From: Diplosphaera chodatii
Lineage: Eukaryota; Chlorophyta; Trebouxiophyceae; Prasiolales; Stichococcaceae
Direction of reading: 5' to 3'
Length of the DNA: 64,000 nt
Assembly (NCBI GenBank): GCA_032358165.1
Contig: JAALGY010000032.1
Location: 620,001 to 684,000, forward strand
The notes under the pieces were generated by a model, which did not search any database, was not told the origin of the DNA, and saw only the letters and a program-made list of their open reading frames with translations. Positions 25,360-37,000 of the stretch are shown piece by piece (positions within the stretch are counted from its first letter, which is position 1; every line of letters begins with the position of its first letter). The translations under genes were made by a program, and so were the position numbers.

Positions 25360-26112
25360 GGGTTGCGGGCCCCAAAGCACGGTCAGCAGGATGTGTTTTC
25401 GCTTCGGTAATCAGTCTACCAATGGGCAGGTTTCGGGTCATACGCAAGCTGGCTGTACAATGGAACGACTGCGCCCGGTCGCCCTGCGTATCAGGCCCAT
25501 CGCCCGACTCTGTGGACCCTTCAGGGAAGATGATCACAGGCTAATCTGCAAGCTTCCGACGGGGTGCTGTAATTAGTCGGGGTGCTGTAATTAGTGATCA
25601 GGCACGGCCGTCTGCAGGCAATTGAACACCTTTGCTGCGCTGGACCAGGATCAGCATGATCAGCAGCTGGGCAACTGGGCTGGAGGTTAGCATTTTCAGC
25701 ACTTGGCCAGGTGTCGAAGTGCCAACCCGCCACGGCTTTAGCCACATGTACGGCTGTACTGTACACAAAATGCCAGCTTGTGTTTCTGTTTGATGGCATG
25801 GTTTGCTCAGGTAGGGTGGTAAACTGCAGTGTCGAACGATGTACGTGAGCTGTTGAGAGACCCTGCTGTTGTGAGAGCAGGACTGAGACGTCTCCCACTT
25901 CCTGCCTCCAGCCAGCTGTTTGAGTTGTCACCCAGCCCACGTGGCAACTCGGATCTCAAGCTGGCTGACCGCTGTCGAGCAACAGCGCAGCTCACACACT
26001 CGACCGCACACGCACGCGGCATCACCCACACTTCACACACATCGGATCTGACAGGTTTTGTTCCGGCAAGGCGCCTCAGACACTGTCGCGCTTCGTCAAC
26101 AGCACAGCAACC
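25360..26112. other. intergenic region between cyclase and secreted-protein gene
   Basis: Holds the cyclase 3' flank and the promoter and 5' leader of the next gene. An 18-bp tandem duplication (GGGGTGCTGTAATTAGT + C/G) lies at 25561-25596. No convincing exon is seen on either strand. Confidence 0.5.
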
Positions 26113-28577
26113 ATGGGCATCGGCCGCTGGGCGTGCGTGGGCCTGCTGCTCGTTGCAATGGCAGCTGCATCGGTGCGTGGCTCCCTTCACTGCTACATAG
26201 CAACGATCCTACCAGCAAAGCACACTCGGCGCCGTGTGGCCGGCTGTGCGCCTGTGGTTTGTGCCCTCCTCCGCGAAGGGGTGCTCAGGGGTGCTCACTT
26301 CTAATGCCCCGGGTCAGCATCGGGCGGCTCACTGCACCGAGTGCATGCTCGCGCTCAAAAGGGTTCTCTAGCGCCCCGGCGGGCAGCCCTCTGACGGGTT
26401 TCGCTGCGGCTGCACTCGTTTGATGAGACTCCGCACATGTGAAAGTTCGGCTGCCCTGACGCTGATTACTGAGTGTTCATGTGTTTGCTGGTTTGAACCT
26501 TGACCTTTTCTGGAGCTCTGTGGCCGTTTACATCGCTGCGTACTGCTGTGTCTATTGCCGCGACATGCCTCCTCCGGCTTGCCAGCCGCACGTCGTGCGC
26601 TCTTCACTTGTACTGGCGCCCCGGTCCTCACACCTTTCATCAACAGCTGTCACGGCGGCTCTCCCGCAAGCAGGAGCACCGAACACACGATTCACACGGC
26701 TGCCTTGATCTACCTGGTCCAGCGCCATACAACATCCGGACGCTTGATGAAGCCAGCTGTAAGCGTCTCGGCGCGTGGACAGGCGTCGACTGAGTTGCCA
26801 CCGTGGACTTTGTCAAAGTGGTATCACATCTGACAGGTCATGGTTGCCCCTGCGCAGGTGGCCGCACAGCAGAACGAGGCTGAGTTCGAGCTCGATGTTG
26901 CTGGTGAGCTCCAGTGCCACGCCATTGCACAGATGTCGCTCTGCTACCCACTTTGCAGTACAAGTCTTCACACAAGTCACCAGCCGTCAATCAAGACTGA
27001 CAGTAGCGCCTGGAGTGCACTTGCACTGGTTAATTCCAACAAGATTTGCGTGTCAGTGGTATGCATCAGCACGGCTCGTAAACCAAGCGATGGTGGTGCA
27101 ACGCCTATGCTGGGCTCTGCTCACGCTGTGCCTGCTGGTGTGAACTGTCTTGCAGACCATCATGTGCATTGTGCCCTGCAGGCTCCGGCGGCCGCCAGCT
27201 GCTGCGCGAGGCGGAGCCATACGACGACAAGAAGGTCGCCTGCCACAAGTCCAAGGGCAAGAGGGTCTGCGTCACGACCTGCTACAAGCGCATCTGCCGC
27301 AAGTGCGCCTCCCGCCCACACAAAGCACTATTGCTGTAGTACAGCAGCGGGTGCTGGGCCCAGCCATCAGTCAGTTCCATAGCGGACACCTGCTGCTTCC
27401 TTGTGTGTGCTTTGCCCGCGGGCTCGGCACCGTGTGCGGCTGTGGACTCTGCAGTTGACAACCCCGCCTCCTGCATGCTGCAGGTCCGCCGGCAAGGTGC
27501 TGTGCCGCAAGGCCAAGGTCAGCTGCAAGAAGGCCACCGCCAAGCGTGCCACCGCCAAGAAGGTGGACGACAACCCCAAGGCCCATGGCGCCGGCCACAC
27601 CCGCAAGCTGCAGTCCGACGCAGACGCCGAGGTCGAGGTGCGGTGCTGTCCTCCGCTGCCGTGACGTCTTCTAGCTTTGCGGCTTCACCACGGTGCACAT
27701 CCAACAGCACTGCTCACTGGAAGCTGCTGCTTTTAGCCTCAGACAGCTGTCTTGCATCTGTGCAGCAACAGCAGCAGTGCTTTGGACGATCTGTTGCGCT
27801 TCACATGTTTATTACAGGTGCTGGAGCCCGAGACCGGCCGCCAGCTGCTGCGCGAGTCGGAGCCCTACGATGACAAGAAGGTCTTCTGCACCAAGAGCAA
27901 GGGCAAGAAGGTGACCGTCGATGCACAGCTCCACTCTGAGGCGATGCTGGCTGTGTGCCCACCAGACTACATGCATCGGCCACAGCCGGCCACATGCTTC
28001 GTCACAAGGGTTACAGGAGAACTGAGTGGTGTCTGTGCAACGCGCAGGTGTGCCGCACCGAGTGCCGCAAGAAGGTGTGCACCCGCTCCAAGAGCAAGAA
28101 GCTGGTGTGCAGCATGAAGGCGTGCAACTGCAAGACCGGCCGCGTGATCGTCGCGACGCCCAAGAAGACGCCCAAGAGGACGCCTAAGAAGACCGCTACC
28201 AAGCCGCGTGCCGTCTACAAGTCGCCACCCGCCTACCGTGCCGGCAAGTCGCCGCCCGCCTACCGTGCCGGCAAGTCGCCGCCCGCCTACCGTGCCAGCA
28301 AGTCGCCGCCCGCCTTCCGTGGCGGCAAGCCGCCGGCGTACGATGACCATGTGGGTACTGCTGTGGTGCTGGACATGAGAAGCATCTGCCGATGATATGA
28401 GCCATGCAACACGTGCATGTCGCATTGCTCTATCAACGGTTGTCAGGCGGCTTCACGACCATGCAGCAGATTGTGATGGTGACCACTGTCGCTGCATGTT
28501 GGCTGCAGGGTGGCAAGGGCTCCAGCGGCAAGGGCTCCAGCGGCAAGGGCTCCAGCGGCGGCGGCGGCGATGACTAG
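26113..28577 (+). CDS. secreted Cys/Lys-rich protein with duplicated module and SPPAYR repeats
   Basis: Seven exons in consistent phase: 26113-26172, 26858-26903, 27182-27302, 27484-27637, 27818-27910, 28048-28350 and 28509-28577, giving 281 residues. The start ATG sits in CACCATGG-like context (AACCATGGG) and opens a signal peptide (GRWACVGLLLVAMAAAS). The mature part has two copies of a module, GGRQLLREAEPYDDKKV and TGRQLLRESEPYDDKKV, each followed by a Lys/Cys-rich stretch (CHKSKGKR..CVTTCYKR; CTKSKGKK..CRTECRKK). Then come TPKKTPKRTPKK, three KSPPAYRAG-like repeats plus one KSPPAFRGG, and three GKGSS repeats. The protein is strongly basic. No known family is recognised. The Pro-rich repeats resemble hydroxyproline-rich wall proteins and the Cys-Lys modules may be disulphide-bonded; a cell-wall or extracellular role is inference. 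Confidence 0.75.
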
Positions 28578-29530
28578 AGTCCCGCACCCGCACCCCTGCC
28601 GGAATTGCTTAGTGATGCGGGCAGTGACCTGTTGAAGGGGTTCCTCGTCCTGCACAGACTGCCAGCTGCAGTGTCGCCTCCCGATCCCATTTTGTGGCAT
28701 TCCGCTGTTGTTGAGGCGCACGCTCCCACAGTTGCACAAGCCCGGCGGTTGCCACAGAGGCGCAACTGTGCGCAATAGTGCACCGCCCGATAGACAGATA
28801 GCCTTCCAACATTGCTCAGCAGTAGAGATAGCAGTCTATACTTAAATGCGCAGTGTGGCGAGCGCCTGGTGCTGTGGCCACTAATGCCATGTTGAGACAC
28901 TGACAATGCCTGGAGTAGCAAGCATGCATGCAGAAATTTTGAGCTTGAACATGTTGTCTTTGTTGATGCCAGCGCTGTCTTGGTATGGGGTGCTGTGACC
29001 ATCAAACTTGTGTCAGGCCCGTGTGGTCCCTGAAACTGGTGCTGACTGATGAAGTGTAAGCACCGTTTTTGATCCTTTGAAGCAAGCACATGCAGTGGTC
29101 ATGCTATCCATAACCCTGTTGTGTAAACCGGAGGGTTTTCTCCATCTGCGATACCTACTGTTCACTGCAACATTCGTGGACCGTACTGTGGTTGCCAAAC
29201 AGAAGACCTGATGCAGTAACAGTTGCGGCTTCATCATGGGAACTTTGATTGGGAAGGTTGTCCCCGTGCCAATGACTGCAGCCGGTATAATACGAGACAG
29301 CCACGTGCCTTTCAGTCTGCGGCACCGAGATCTTCACGGTGAACCTCGCCAGCCAGCCAGCCGACGTTGACCCAGTTTTCTGCCGCGTCGGTGCTCACGC
29401 CTGTCACTCCTGAAAGCTGCCGCTGCATCGTCAATCGGCATCTACAGCACCTGTGTTGTAGACCGTTTCGGACGCCAGTCCGTCAGGCTCAAGCTTGCAA
29501 TATCGCCTCAGAACACCAAAGGCCATCATA
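28578..29530. other. intergenic region between the two secreted-protein genes
   Basis: No exon-like ORF. It should contain the 3' UTR of the upstream gene and the promoter and leader of the downstream one; the base composition is lower in GC than the exons on either side. Confidence 0.5.
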
Positions 29531-32500
29531 ATGCGCCGCACAGGAGTCTCGGTGTCGCTGCTACTGGCTGCGGCTGCGCTCATCGCGCTCGCACCGCAGG
29601 TGGCCGTTGTTGTGTCGAGTGCTTGAAGTTTCGACCCAGCTGCAGATGGCGGGTGCAGCCTGCAAGAGGCTGTCCTGCATCACGCCAAACCCCGCCATGG
29701 ATGTCTTTTACGTTCACTTTGATATCAGAGAGCCACCGGGCTGGGGATTGCATGCTGCGGCACCATTGGCCCACCGCTCCTCTCCTCCATGCATGGTCAG
29801 AGAACATCAAACTATCAAAGTGACCAAGGACCGACAGCACTTGTGACCCGCCTGTATGCGCCGCACAGGTCGATGCAGCCCGACTCGGCAAGAGCCTCGG
29901 GACCGCGCCAGGTGCAGGCATTTCGATGCACCCATGCATGCTGGCTGACCGTACTGCAGCCCTGTACCAGTCGTGCAGTATTCACGGCCTACCCGCTTGG
30001 CATGCCAAAAGTGGGGCCACTGCGACTTACTATAGCCATAGATGGCGATGTTTGAACATGTAGGGCTCCGACAGGGCTTCGACCATGCCATTACATTGCT
30101 TGCAATAGGACGTGACTTTGCAACGACTCTGTGTGCAGGCGGTGATCTCCTGGTGGACAGCTCGAACGAAGGCATCGTCGGTCTGCAATCAGCCCTGGTG
30201 CGCCTCTTCAAAACTGATTTCAATCATACTTCCAATGACGAGGTGTCACACAACAGATGGTGTCCGCTTGCTTGGCCACTGTGGCCTGACCGTGCGCCGC
30301 TGCGGCACGGTTGTCCCGCCATGTTGCACTTTCAGGCCAGGTCATGGTTGATTCATGCTACACATATTTGCTGATGCGATGCGTGCAGCCGATGCGCGGC
30401 TTGCTGGCGGCAAAGTCTGCAAAGACCGCGAAGCGCAAAGTCATCATCATCAAGCCGGTATGGCCCTTGAACACTCATCTGCTCAAAGCGCACACAGCGT
30501 ATTGCAAGCGGTCCACCAATTGCTCTGCACTCACATTTTTGGCGCATTCATGCACGCGAGCACACATGTCACACACGGCGGCAGTGCAGTCGCCATGTGC
30601 AAGCGCATGCTGATGTCCGCTGCCTGGTTGTGACTACTGCAGGCTCCCAAGAAGGCGCCGATCAAGAAGCTCATCAAGATCATCAACAAGCTCATCAAGG
30701 TGATCACCTGTGTTCGTTTGACTACTCCTGTACCGATTGTTCACACCTCTGAATGCGACCGGCCACCACGATGTGTCCCTCGTCTGCGCTTCACAGCAGT
30801 CAGTCATGCAGATGCCTCATGCTTGCAGATCATCAACAAGCCCAGGCCGGTGCCGGTGCCGCTGCCCAAGCCGCTGCGCCCGCCCACGCCGCCCCGCGCC
30901 CCGAAGCCGGACTGCAAGCCGCCTGCCATGCCCACTGCCTCGGTATGCTTCGTATGTGCATTGCTTTTCTCTGGCATAGCAGCCTCCCTTGGTATCTGCC
31001 TTCAGCACGTTGAGGCGGTCACCCCAGATGTAGTAGAAGCGTCTTGGGGCGCTGACCGCCGACTTGGCCTGACTGCAGCCAACTGAGGCGCCCACTACCG
31101 CACCGACAGAGGAAAGCATGCCCACTGACGAACCGACGGCGGAAAGCACGCCCACATCTGCGCCGACAGAGGAAAGCATGCCCACCGACGCACCGACGGC
31201 GGAAACCACGCCCACATCTGCGCCGACAGAGGAAAGCATGCCCACCGACGCACCGACGGCGGAAACCACGCCCACATCTGCGCCGACAGAGGAAAGCATG
31301 CCCACCGACGCACCGACGGCGGAAAGCACGCCCACATCTGCGCCGACAGAGGAAAGCATGCCCACCGACGCACCGACGGCGGAAAGCACGCCCACATCTG
31401 CGCCGACAGAGGAAAGCATGCCCACCGACGCACCGACGGCGGAAAGCACGCCCACATCTGCGCCGACAGAGGAAAGCATGCCCACCGACGCACCGACGGC
31501 GGAAAGCACGCCCACGTCTGCGCCGACAGAGGAAAGCATGCCCATTGACGCACCGACGGCGGAAAGCACGCCCACGTCTGCGCCGACAGAGGAAAGCATG
31601 CCCACTGACGAATCGACGGCGGAAAGCACGCCCACGTCTGCGCCGACAGAGGAAAACATGCCCACTGACGCACCGACGGCGGAAAGCACGCCCACGTCTG
31701 CGCCGACAGAGGAAAGCATGCCCACTGACGCACCGACGGCGGAAAGCACGCCCACATCTGCGCCGACAGAAGAAAGCATGCCCACCGATGCACCGACGGC
31801 GGAAAGCACGCCCACATCTGCGCCGACAGAGGAAAGCATGCCCACTGACGCACCGACGGCGGAAAGCACGCCCACATCTGCGCCGACAGAGGAAAGCATG
31901 CCCACTGACGCACCGACGGCGGAAAGCACGCCCACGTCTGCGCCGACAGAGGAAAGCATGCCCATTGACGCACCGACGGCGGAAAGCACGCCCACGTCTG
32001 CGCCGACAGAGGAAAGCATGCCCACTGACGAACCGACGGCGGAAAGCACGCCCACGTCTGCGCCGACAGAGGAAAGCATGCCCACTGACGCACCGACGGC
32101 GGAAAGCACGCCCACAGCCGACGCGCCACCGACGGCCGAAGCCCCATTTGACCAGGGCACAGCCACCCGCATTACTGGAGGTGAGCCCGAGCAGCCTGCC
32201 ACAGCTTGCCGGGACCAGTGTTGCTGACATCACCTGCTACTGTTGTTACAGCAGGCTGCTCACAGCCTGCACAGCCATTGACTGCAGTTGCAGTCAATTG
32301 TCTTGATCTTCCAGCCTTAATGCCTATTTACGAATGCAGCCAACACATTCTTCACTGCTGCGGTGACGGACGCCCCGACAGCAGCCCCGACAGCAGCTCC
32401 AACGGCAGCGCCTACCCGCAACAGCAAGGCGGAAGCAGCCCTGGCACAGCTCCTGAAGCAGCTCGAGGTGTGCGTTGCTGAGACAACGCCCACTGTGACA

Positions 32501-32765
32501 ATCTTCTGACTCCTGAAGCTTGGCGAGGCAGACATTAATGTGGTTAATCTGTCCATATATTATGCCTTTGCAACCCCTGCTAGCACTGCAGATCGGGTGC
32601 CCCGTGCCATGCGAAGTGCTTGATGTGCCAGCTTCACACCTTCAACTGCAGGAGGCAAAACAGCGGTTGGAGCAGAAGGCGAGGGAGCAGGCAGAGAAGC
32701 TGCGGAAGGAGATGGAGAAGAAGCAGCAGCAGAGCAACAAGGGCAAGGGCCGCGGCCGCCTGTAG
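29531..32765 (+). CDS. secreted Pro/Thr-rich repeat protein with basic N-part and coiled-coil tail
   Basis: Nine exons in consistent phase: 29531-29599, 29869-29911, 30139-30197, 30389-30457, 30643-30699, 30829-30942, 31079-32180, 32340-32467 and 32652-32765, giving 584 residues. Exon 1 is a signal peptide (MRRTGVSVSLLLAAAALIALA). Exons 4-6 are Lys-rich and then Pro-rich (KKLIKIINKLIKIINKPRPV; PLPKPLRPPTPPRAPK). Exon 7 is dominated by a 20-residue repeat, MPTDAPTAESTPTSAPTEES and close variants, 17 copies, followed by PTAAPT repeats. The last exon is charged and probably helical (RLEQKAREQAEKLRKEMEKK), ending in GKGRGRL. The Thr/Pro/Ser repeat looks mucin-like and heavily glycosylatable. Function is unknown; an extracellular-matrix or wall role is inferred, in line with the secreted neighbour upstream. 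Confidence 0.75.
31118..32137 (+). repeat. 60-bp tandem repeat array, 17 units, coding
   Basis: Seventeen units of 60 bp start at 31118 and then every 60 bases to 32078. Units differ by a few bases (ACC/ACT/ATT GAC, GCA/GAA/GAA-TCG, ACA/ACG TCT). Units around 31498-31677 and 31918-32097, 420 bp apart, share the same rare variants (ATT GAC followed by GAA), pointing to a seven-unit segmental duplication. The unit length is a multiple of three, so the reading frame survives copy-number change. Confidence 0.95.
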
Positions 32766-34093
32766 CCATGCCGATGATCGGTCAAGCCAGGCAGCACACA
32801 TGCTGCTCCTGTGGCGGCGGGTCGGGGCATACACTTGCTTTGTGTGACTCTGACGATGCCTGCCAAATGGCACTCTCTGTGTGCGTCAAGGAGTGTTTGA
32901 TTGCACCGGGAATCACGGAGCATATCACCAACGCCGCTTGGGGTTTATGTGTAACAGTCTGGGTGTTGTTCAATACCCTGTTTGAACATATAATGCGCTG
33001 CTTTCAGCGTTGCTTGTGCTCCCTGCTCTGGGCCAGGGTTTGGCTAGTGTGGCCTGCTTGAGCAACAGCGTGCATGCTCAGTTACAGACAGCATGGACTA
33101 CTGTCTGTATGAGCACGGCGCTCTTGCAGTGTACGTTGGGTACTTCAGCTCGGCAGAGGTTGCGGATCATTCAGCTTCAACCTTTGTGTGTTTCACAACA
33201 GAAACAAACGAACAAAACGAACGACACAAGCAACAGTCGAACAGTGCACAGGGCATGGCCTGCAAACTTCAACCTGGTGGACCTGCTGTTTCGTAGCAGA
33301 CCTTGCAACGGCTTCAAAAAACGAAAGAGGTTCGGCAAAGACTGAAAACACTGGCGCAGCCTGCTAGGCAGCCTGCTGGCGCAGCTAGGCTGCGCTGCGC
33401 TGAAACCCAGCAATATCGGCTACAAGGAACGGAGCCGTTTCTGAGCCTGAAACACGGTCACATGCCCTGACCTAAAGGAGACGTAACACATATACTGTAC
33501 TTGCAAGGCATGACACATGCCGGGTCGATGGCATGTGAACATGCCAAGCAACAGACACAAGAGAAGAAACGAATCGAGACAAGCTGAGAACTGGCAGGTC
33601 GAATGTTGTGCTGATTACTGCTGCGCAATGCACCGCAGCAGTCCTGTGCAGACGAACAGTGTTTGCACCAGTGGCGCAGTGAATGGCGGCGCCGTGGCAC
33701 ACCTCAGAAGGGCACCAAACCCTCGCCTGTGGGCACTGATGTCCAGTGATGTCATGTCTTCGATGCCCCTTCAGAACTCCTCTCGTCGTTCTTGCTGGTC
33801 TTTGACGTTGTGATGTGACTAGCAGTCAACCGACCAGACACACAGGGGCAGCTCCCTGCTGCTTCCTGCTGCTGCCCTGTGCGCCTGGCCGCTGCCACTG
33901 CCGAAGTCCTTGCTGCAGCTGTTGCTACCGATGTGCTACCGATCCGTGCTGGCGAATCCTGACGTCGCTGCTGCGTTGTCGGCTGACGGGGATGGTATGC
34001 TTATGTGTGCTGGGGCTGATCCACAGCCATACACCCCCCCTCCGTACTTCAGGCTGCCTGGATACTAGGTGCAGCAGCCCTTGCAGCGGGACC
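32766..34093. other. intergenic region between converging genes
   Basis: Both flanking genes end here, so it holds two 3' UTRs. An inverted repeat (GCGCAGCCT 33354-33362 / AGGCTGCGC 33387-33395) inside a CAGCCTGCT-rich stretch could fold. No supported exon. Confidence 0.5.
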
Positions 34094-37000
34094 CTAGCCC
34101 CGCAGCTGGCCCTCGCGCTCGGCGGTGCTCCAGTCCGAGAGTCCCGCCATAAGGTGATCTAGCTCGCGGTCCGCCGCCGCCTCCGCCTCGGCCACCCGCC
34201 GCAGCGACACCGCCCGGCAGCTGGCCCGATGCTCTGCCGTGTCGCCTGCAGAATTGCATGATATATTGTGTGTCACGATTGTGAAGCGCAACACGCGCCA
34301 GGCGTGTGTTTGCACCCATGCAAGCAGAAACTGTCGAGGGGGTCTGAGCATTGTGATTACACAAAACAACCATGCAAAGAAGGTGTCAACTGCAGGTCGC
34401 AGGTGCACATCTACTGCAGCGTAAGTGTGGCTGCTGCACGAGCTGACAAGCAGCTGCCGCAGTATGAATTTGTGCACTGCTGACCTGAAGTTGTGCATGG
34501 AAAAGAGCTGTTGAGGGCAGGCGGTGCCTTCAGGGGTTGCTAGGTTGCCCCCCGCAGGATTGTCATCCTATTCCCTCCAGTGTTTGACAGTTGCAGCACA
34601 GCAGCCACGCACCTGCGCTGCAGTGCTCGGCCAGAGTCCGGTGGCCGTCGCCATTCGGCATGCTGCGAGAGTACCTCAGGCCATGTCCATTCATGGAGGG
34701 CTGCTGCCCTGTGGCTGCTGCAGGGCAGGAATGATTCGCGGTGTCAGCCCGCATGGGGAGCTTTCTGAAACAGCTGCATGCGAGGTGCTACACATGCAAG
34801 GTGGGGGCAGCAGCAAGCTGCTGAACGCACATCGGAGGACTGGAGGCTCGCTGCCTGGCGCGTAGGGGGTGACGTCCCGGAAGTAGCCGCTGGTGCTGGG
34901 CTCGTCCTCCGCGAATGGGCTGCGCGGCAGCCGCACCCTGCAGCAGTACAAGGGAAAAGCCTTCAGGAGTGGGCCTTCCACAGGCTGTGCTCCTCGTATG
35001 GGTGGACTTTCGACAACGCCTGGAGGCGGGCAGCAGCCGCTGCACTGACATAAACCAAGGTGGGGGGCTTCATGCAGACTCCATGCAGCATCATTGCGCT
35101 TGCACAAAGCACGGTCATGCGGGGATATGTATATGTGTGCGGACCTGCCAGGCGACGCATTGGGGGAGGGCTCGCGGCCCTCGGGCACTGCGGGCACGCT
35201 GGCGGAGCGGGCCGCACGCGCCGCGCTGGCCGCGTACGCGATGCTGCTGAAGGGGCTGCCCGCACGCCCTGCAGCAGAGCAGCAGAGACTGAGCATGACC
35301 ATTACTTGACCAGCATGTACACGCTGGCAGCAGCTGATGTGCACAGACGCTTCAAAGGCATGACGCATGTCAGTGCTGACAATGCAATGTGGACAGTGCG
35401 CAGGAGGCCAAAGAGTTGTAGTTCTGCAGTAAGTGTATGACAAGGAGACAGGGGCTGGCGGCGGGGCGGCACCGTTGGAGGGGCGGGCGGTGCGCACGGC
35501 GGGCGGCATGGACTTCATGCTGGCCAGGCGGGCGGGCAGGTCCTCCAGGCGCTCCAGGGGGGCGTCCTGCGCCTCGCGCGCCCTCTCCGCCGCGGACCGC
35601 GCGTCTAAGATCGCGTCCAGCGCCGCCAGGCCGTCCTGGCGATAGGCGACATCTCCACATTCGGCATGTGACCTTCCTCTGGGTCTGGCGCTAGGTCGTG
35701 GATTTGTCTGATGGTGGAACCTCCCACCAAACGGTTTTCGGTGAGGCACCACGCCACTGCCAGCCGTTTATGCACAGGCATAGTCTGTGACCAGATGGGC
35801 ACTTGGGAGCAGATGACCTAAAGATGCAGTACAAGCCACATGATGGTTCTGCACTTTGGCAAAGAGCCCAAGATGCCAATGTACGGGTCCCACCTCGTTC
35901 AGTGACGTGGCGGAGGCGCTGCCGGCGACTGTGAGCGCCGCCAGGGGCAGCATCGACGGCCGGATCTTCTGCGTGTGCCGCCGCACACTGGTCCGCCGCA
36001 GCTGCGGCCGCCCCTGCAGGTCGCACCGAGTCAACCTCGCTCATGCAAAGCCTTATTGAAGGCAAAGCTGCAGGGCCCTGCTCCATGGGAGGCAAGAGGC
36101 ACCACTTGAGGCAGGTCTTTCAGACATAAGCACCCTTCAAAGCAGTGACATGGTCTGCTGCCAGCAAAATGGCAGAGCGTGCAAGGGGCATTCTGGATGC
36201 CAACTGAACATCAAGAGCTATGGGCCAAAACCGTAAGCATGGGGGCACAGTAAGCGCGCCACCTATGCGTGTAAATGAGGCGCAGCTAGATACACTGACT
36301 CCAAACTGGGTGAAACAGCACGGCACCTGCACTGTGGGCGGGGCGTCGCCGTCACGCGGCGTCGGCTCCCGGGACTGCGTGGGCGTCTCGGGCGGCACCA
36401 CGGGCTTGCCGCTCGCGTGCGCCGCGTGCGCCGCCTTGTGGCCGCCGGCGAAGCGGCTGGCCATCGCCTCCGCAGCAGCGTCCGCCGCCGCCCGCACCTG
36501 CGCAGCGCCCTCCACTGGCAGCCTGCAAGGACGGGTTCGCAGCTGATGCGGCACCCTTGTAATGAAGTTGGGATGCATACGACCATGGCGGTCATGCATC
36601 GTGTGCCTGTGAGTGGTGTGACACCAGCAGAGAGCGGCGGCATCCAGGCCTCCTGCCAGCTGTGACCAGGGTATGACCCTGGCTCAAGCAGGCGGCAAAC
36701 AGGCAGGCAGGATGGACAGCTGCAGCACGGATAGCGGCTCACCGTTCAGGGGTCGCGGCGCGGCTGGCCTTGTACGCCGCTGCTGACGCCAGCAGCGCGG
36801 GCGTGGTGTCGCCCTGCCGCTTGGTCGGCGCTGAACCAGCAGAGGTGCCGCCGTTGGGCTGCGCTGCCGGCGGCGCCGCCGGCACGGCTGCGGCTGCAGT
36901 GGTCTCGGGCTGCGGGGGCGGCCCCATGAAGTCGGCGTAGGGGCTGCGGGGCGGTCCGCCGGCGGCAACCGCTTCGCCATCGGCCTCCATGGCCGCCGGC

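Noticed and set aside
31118..32137. CRISPR-like appearance of regular repeats
   Set aside because: Units are head-to-tail with no unique spacers, and they are in a coding exon of a eukaryotic gene.
30817..32202. 461-codon minus-strand ORF rich in VGADVGVLSAVGASVGM
   Set aside because: It is the antisense image of the 60-bp repeat; the plus frame has flanking exons, splice sites and a signal peptide, the minus frame does not.
34691..35752. 353-codon minus ORF as a separate gene
   Set aside because: It spans several introns of the kinase tail gene; only parts of it match the tail composition and exon borders.
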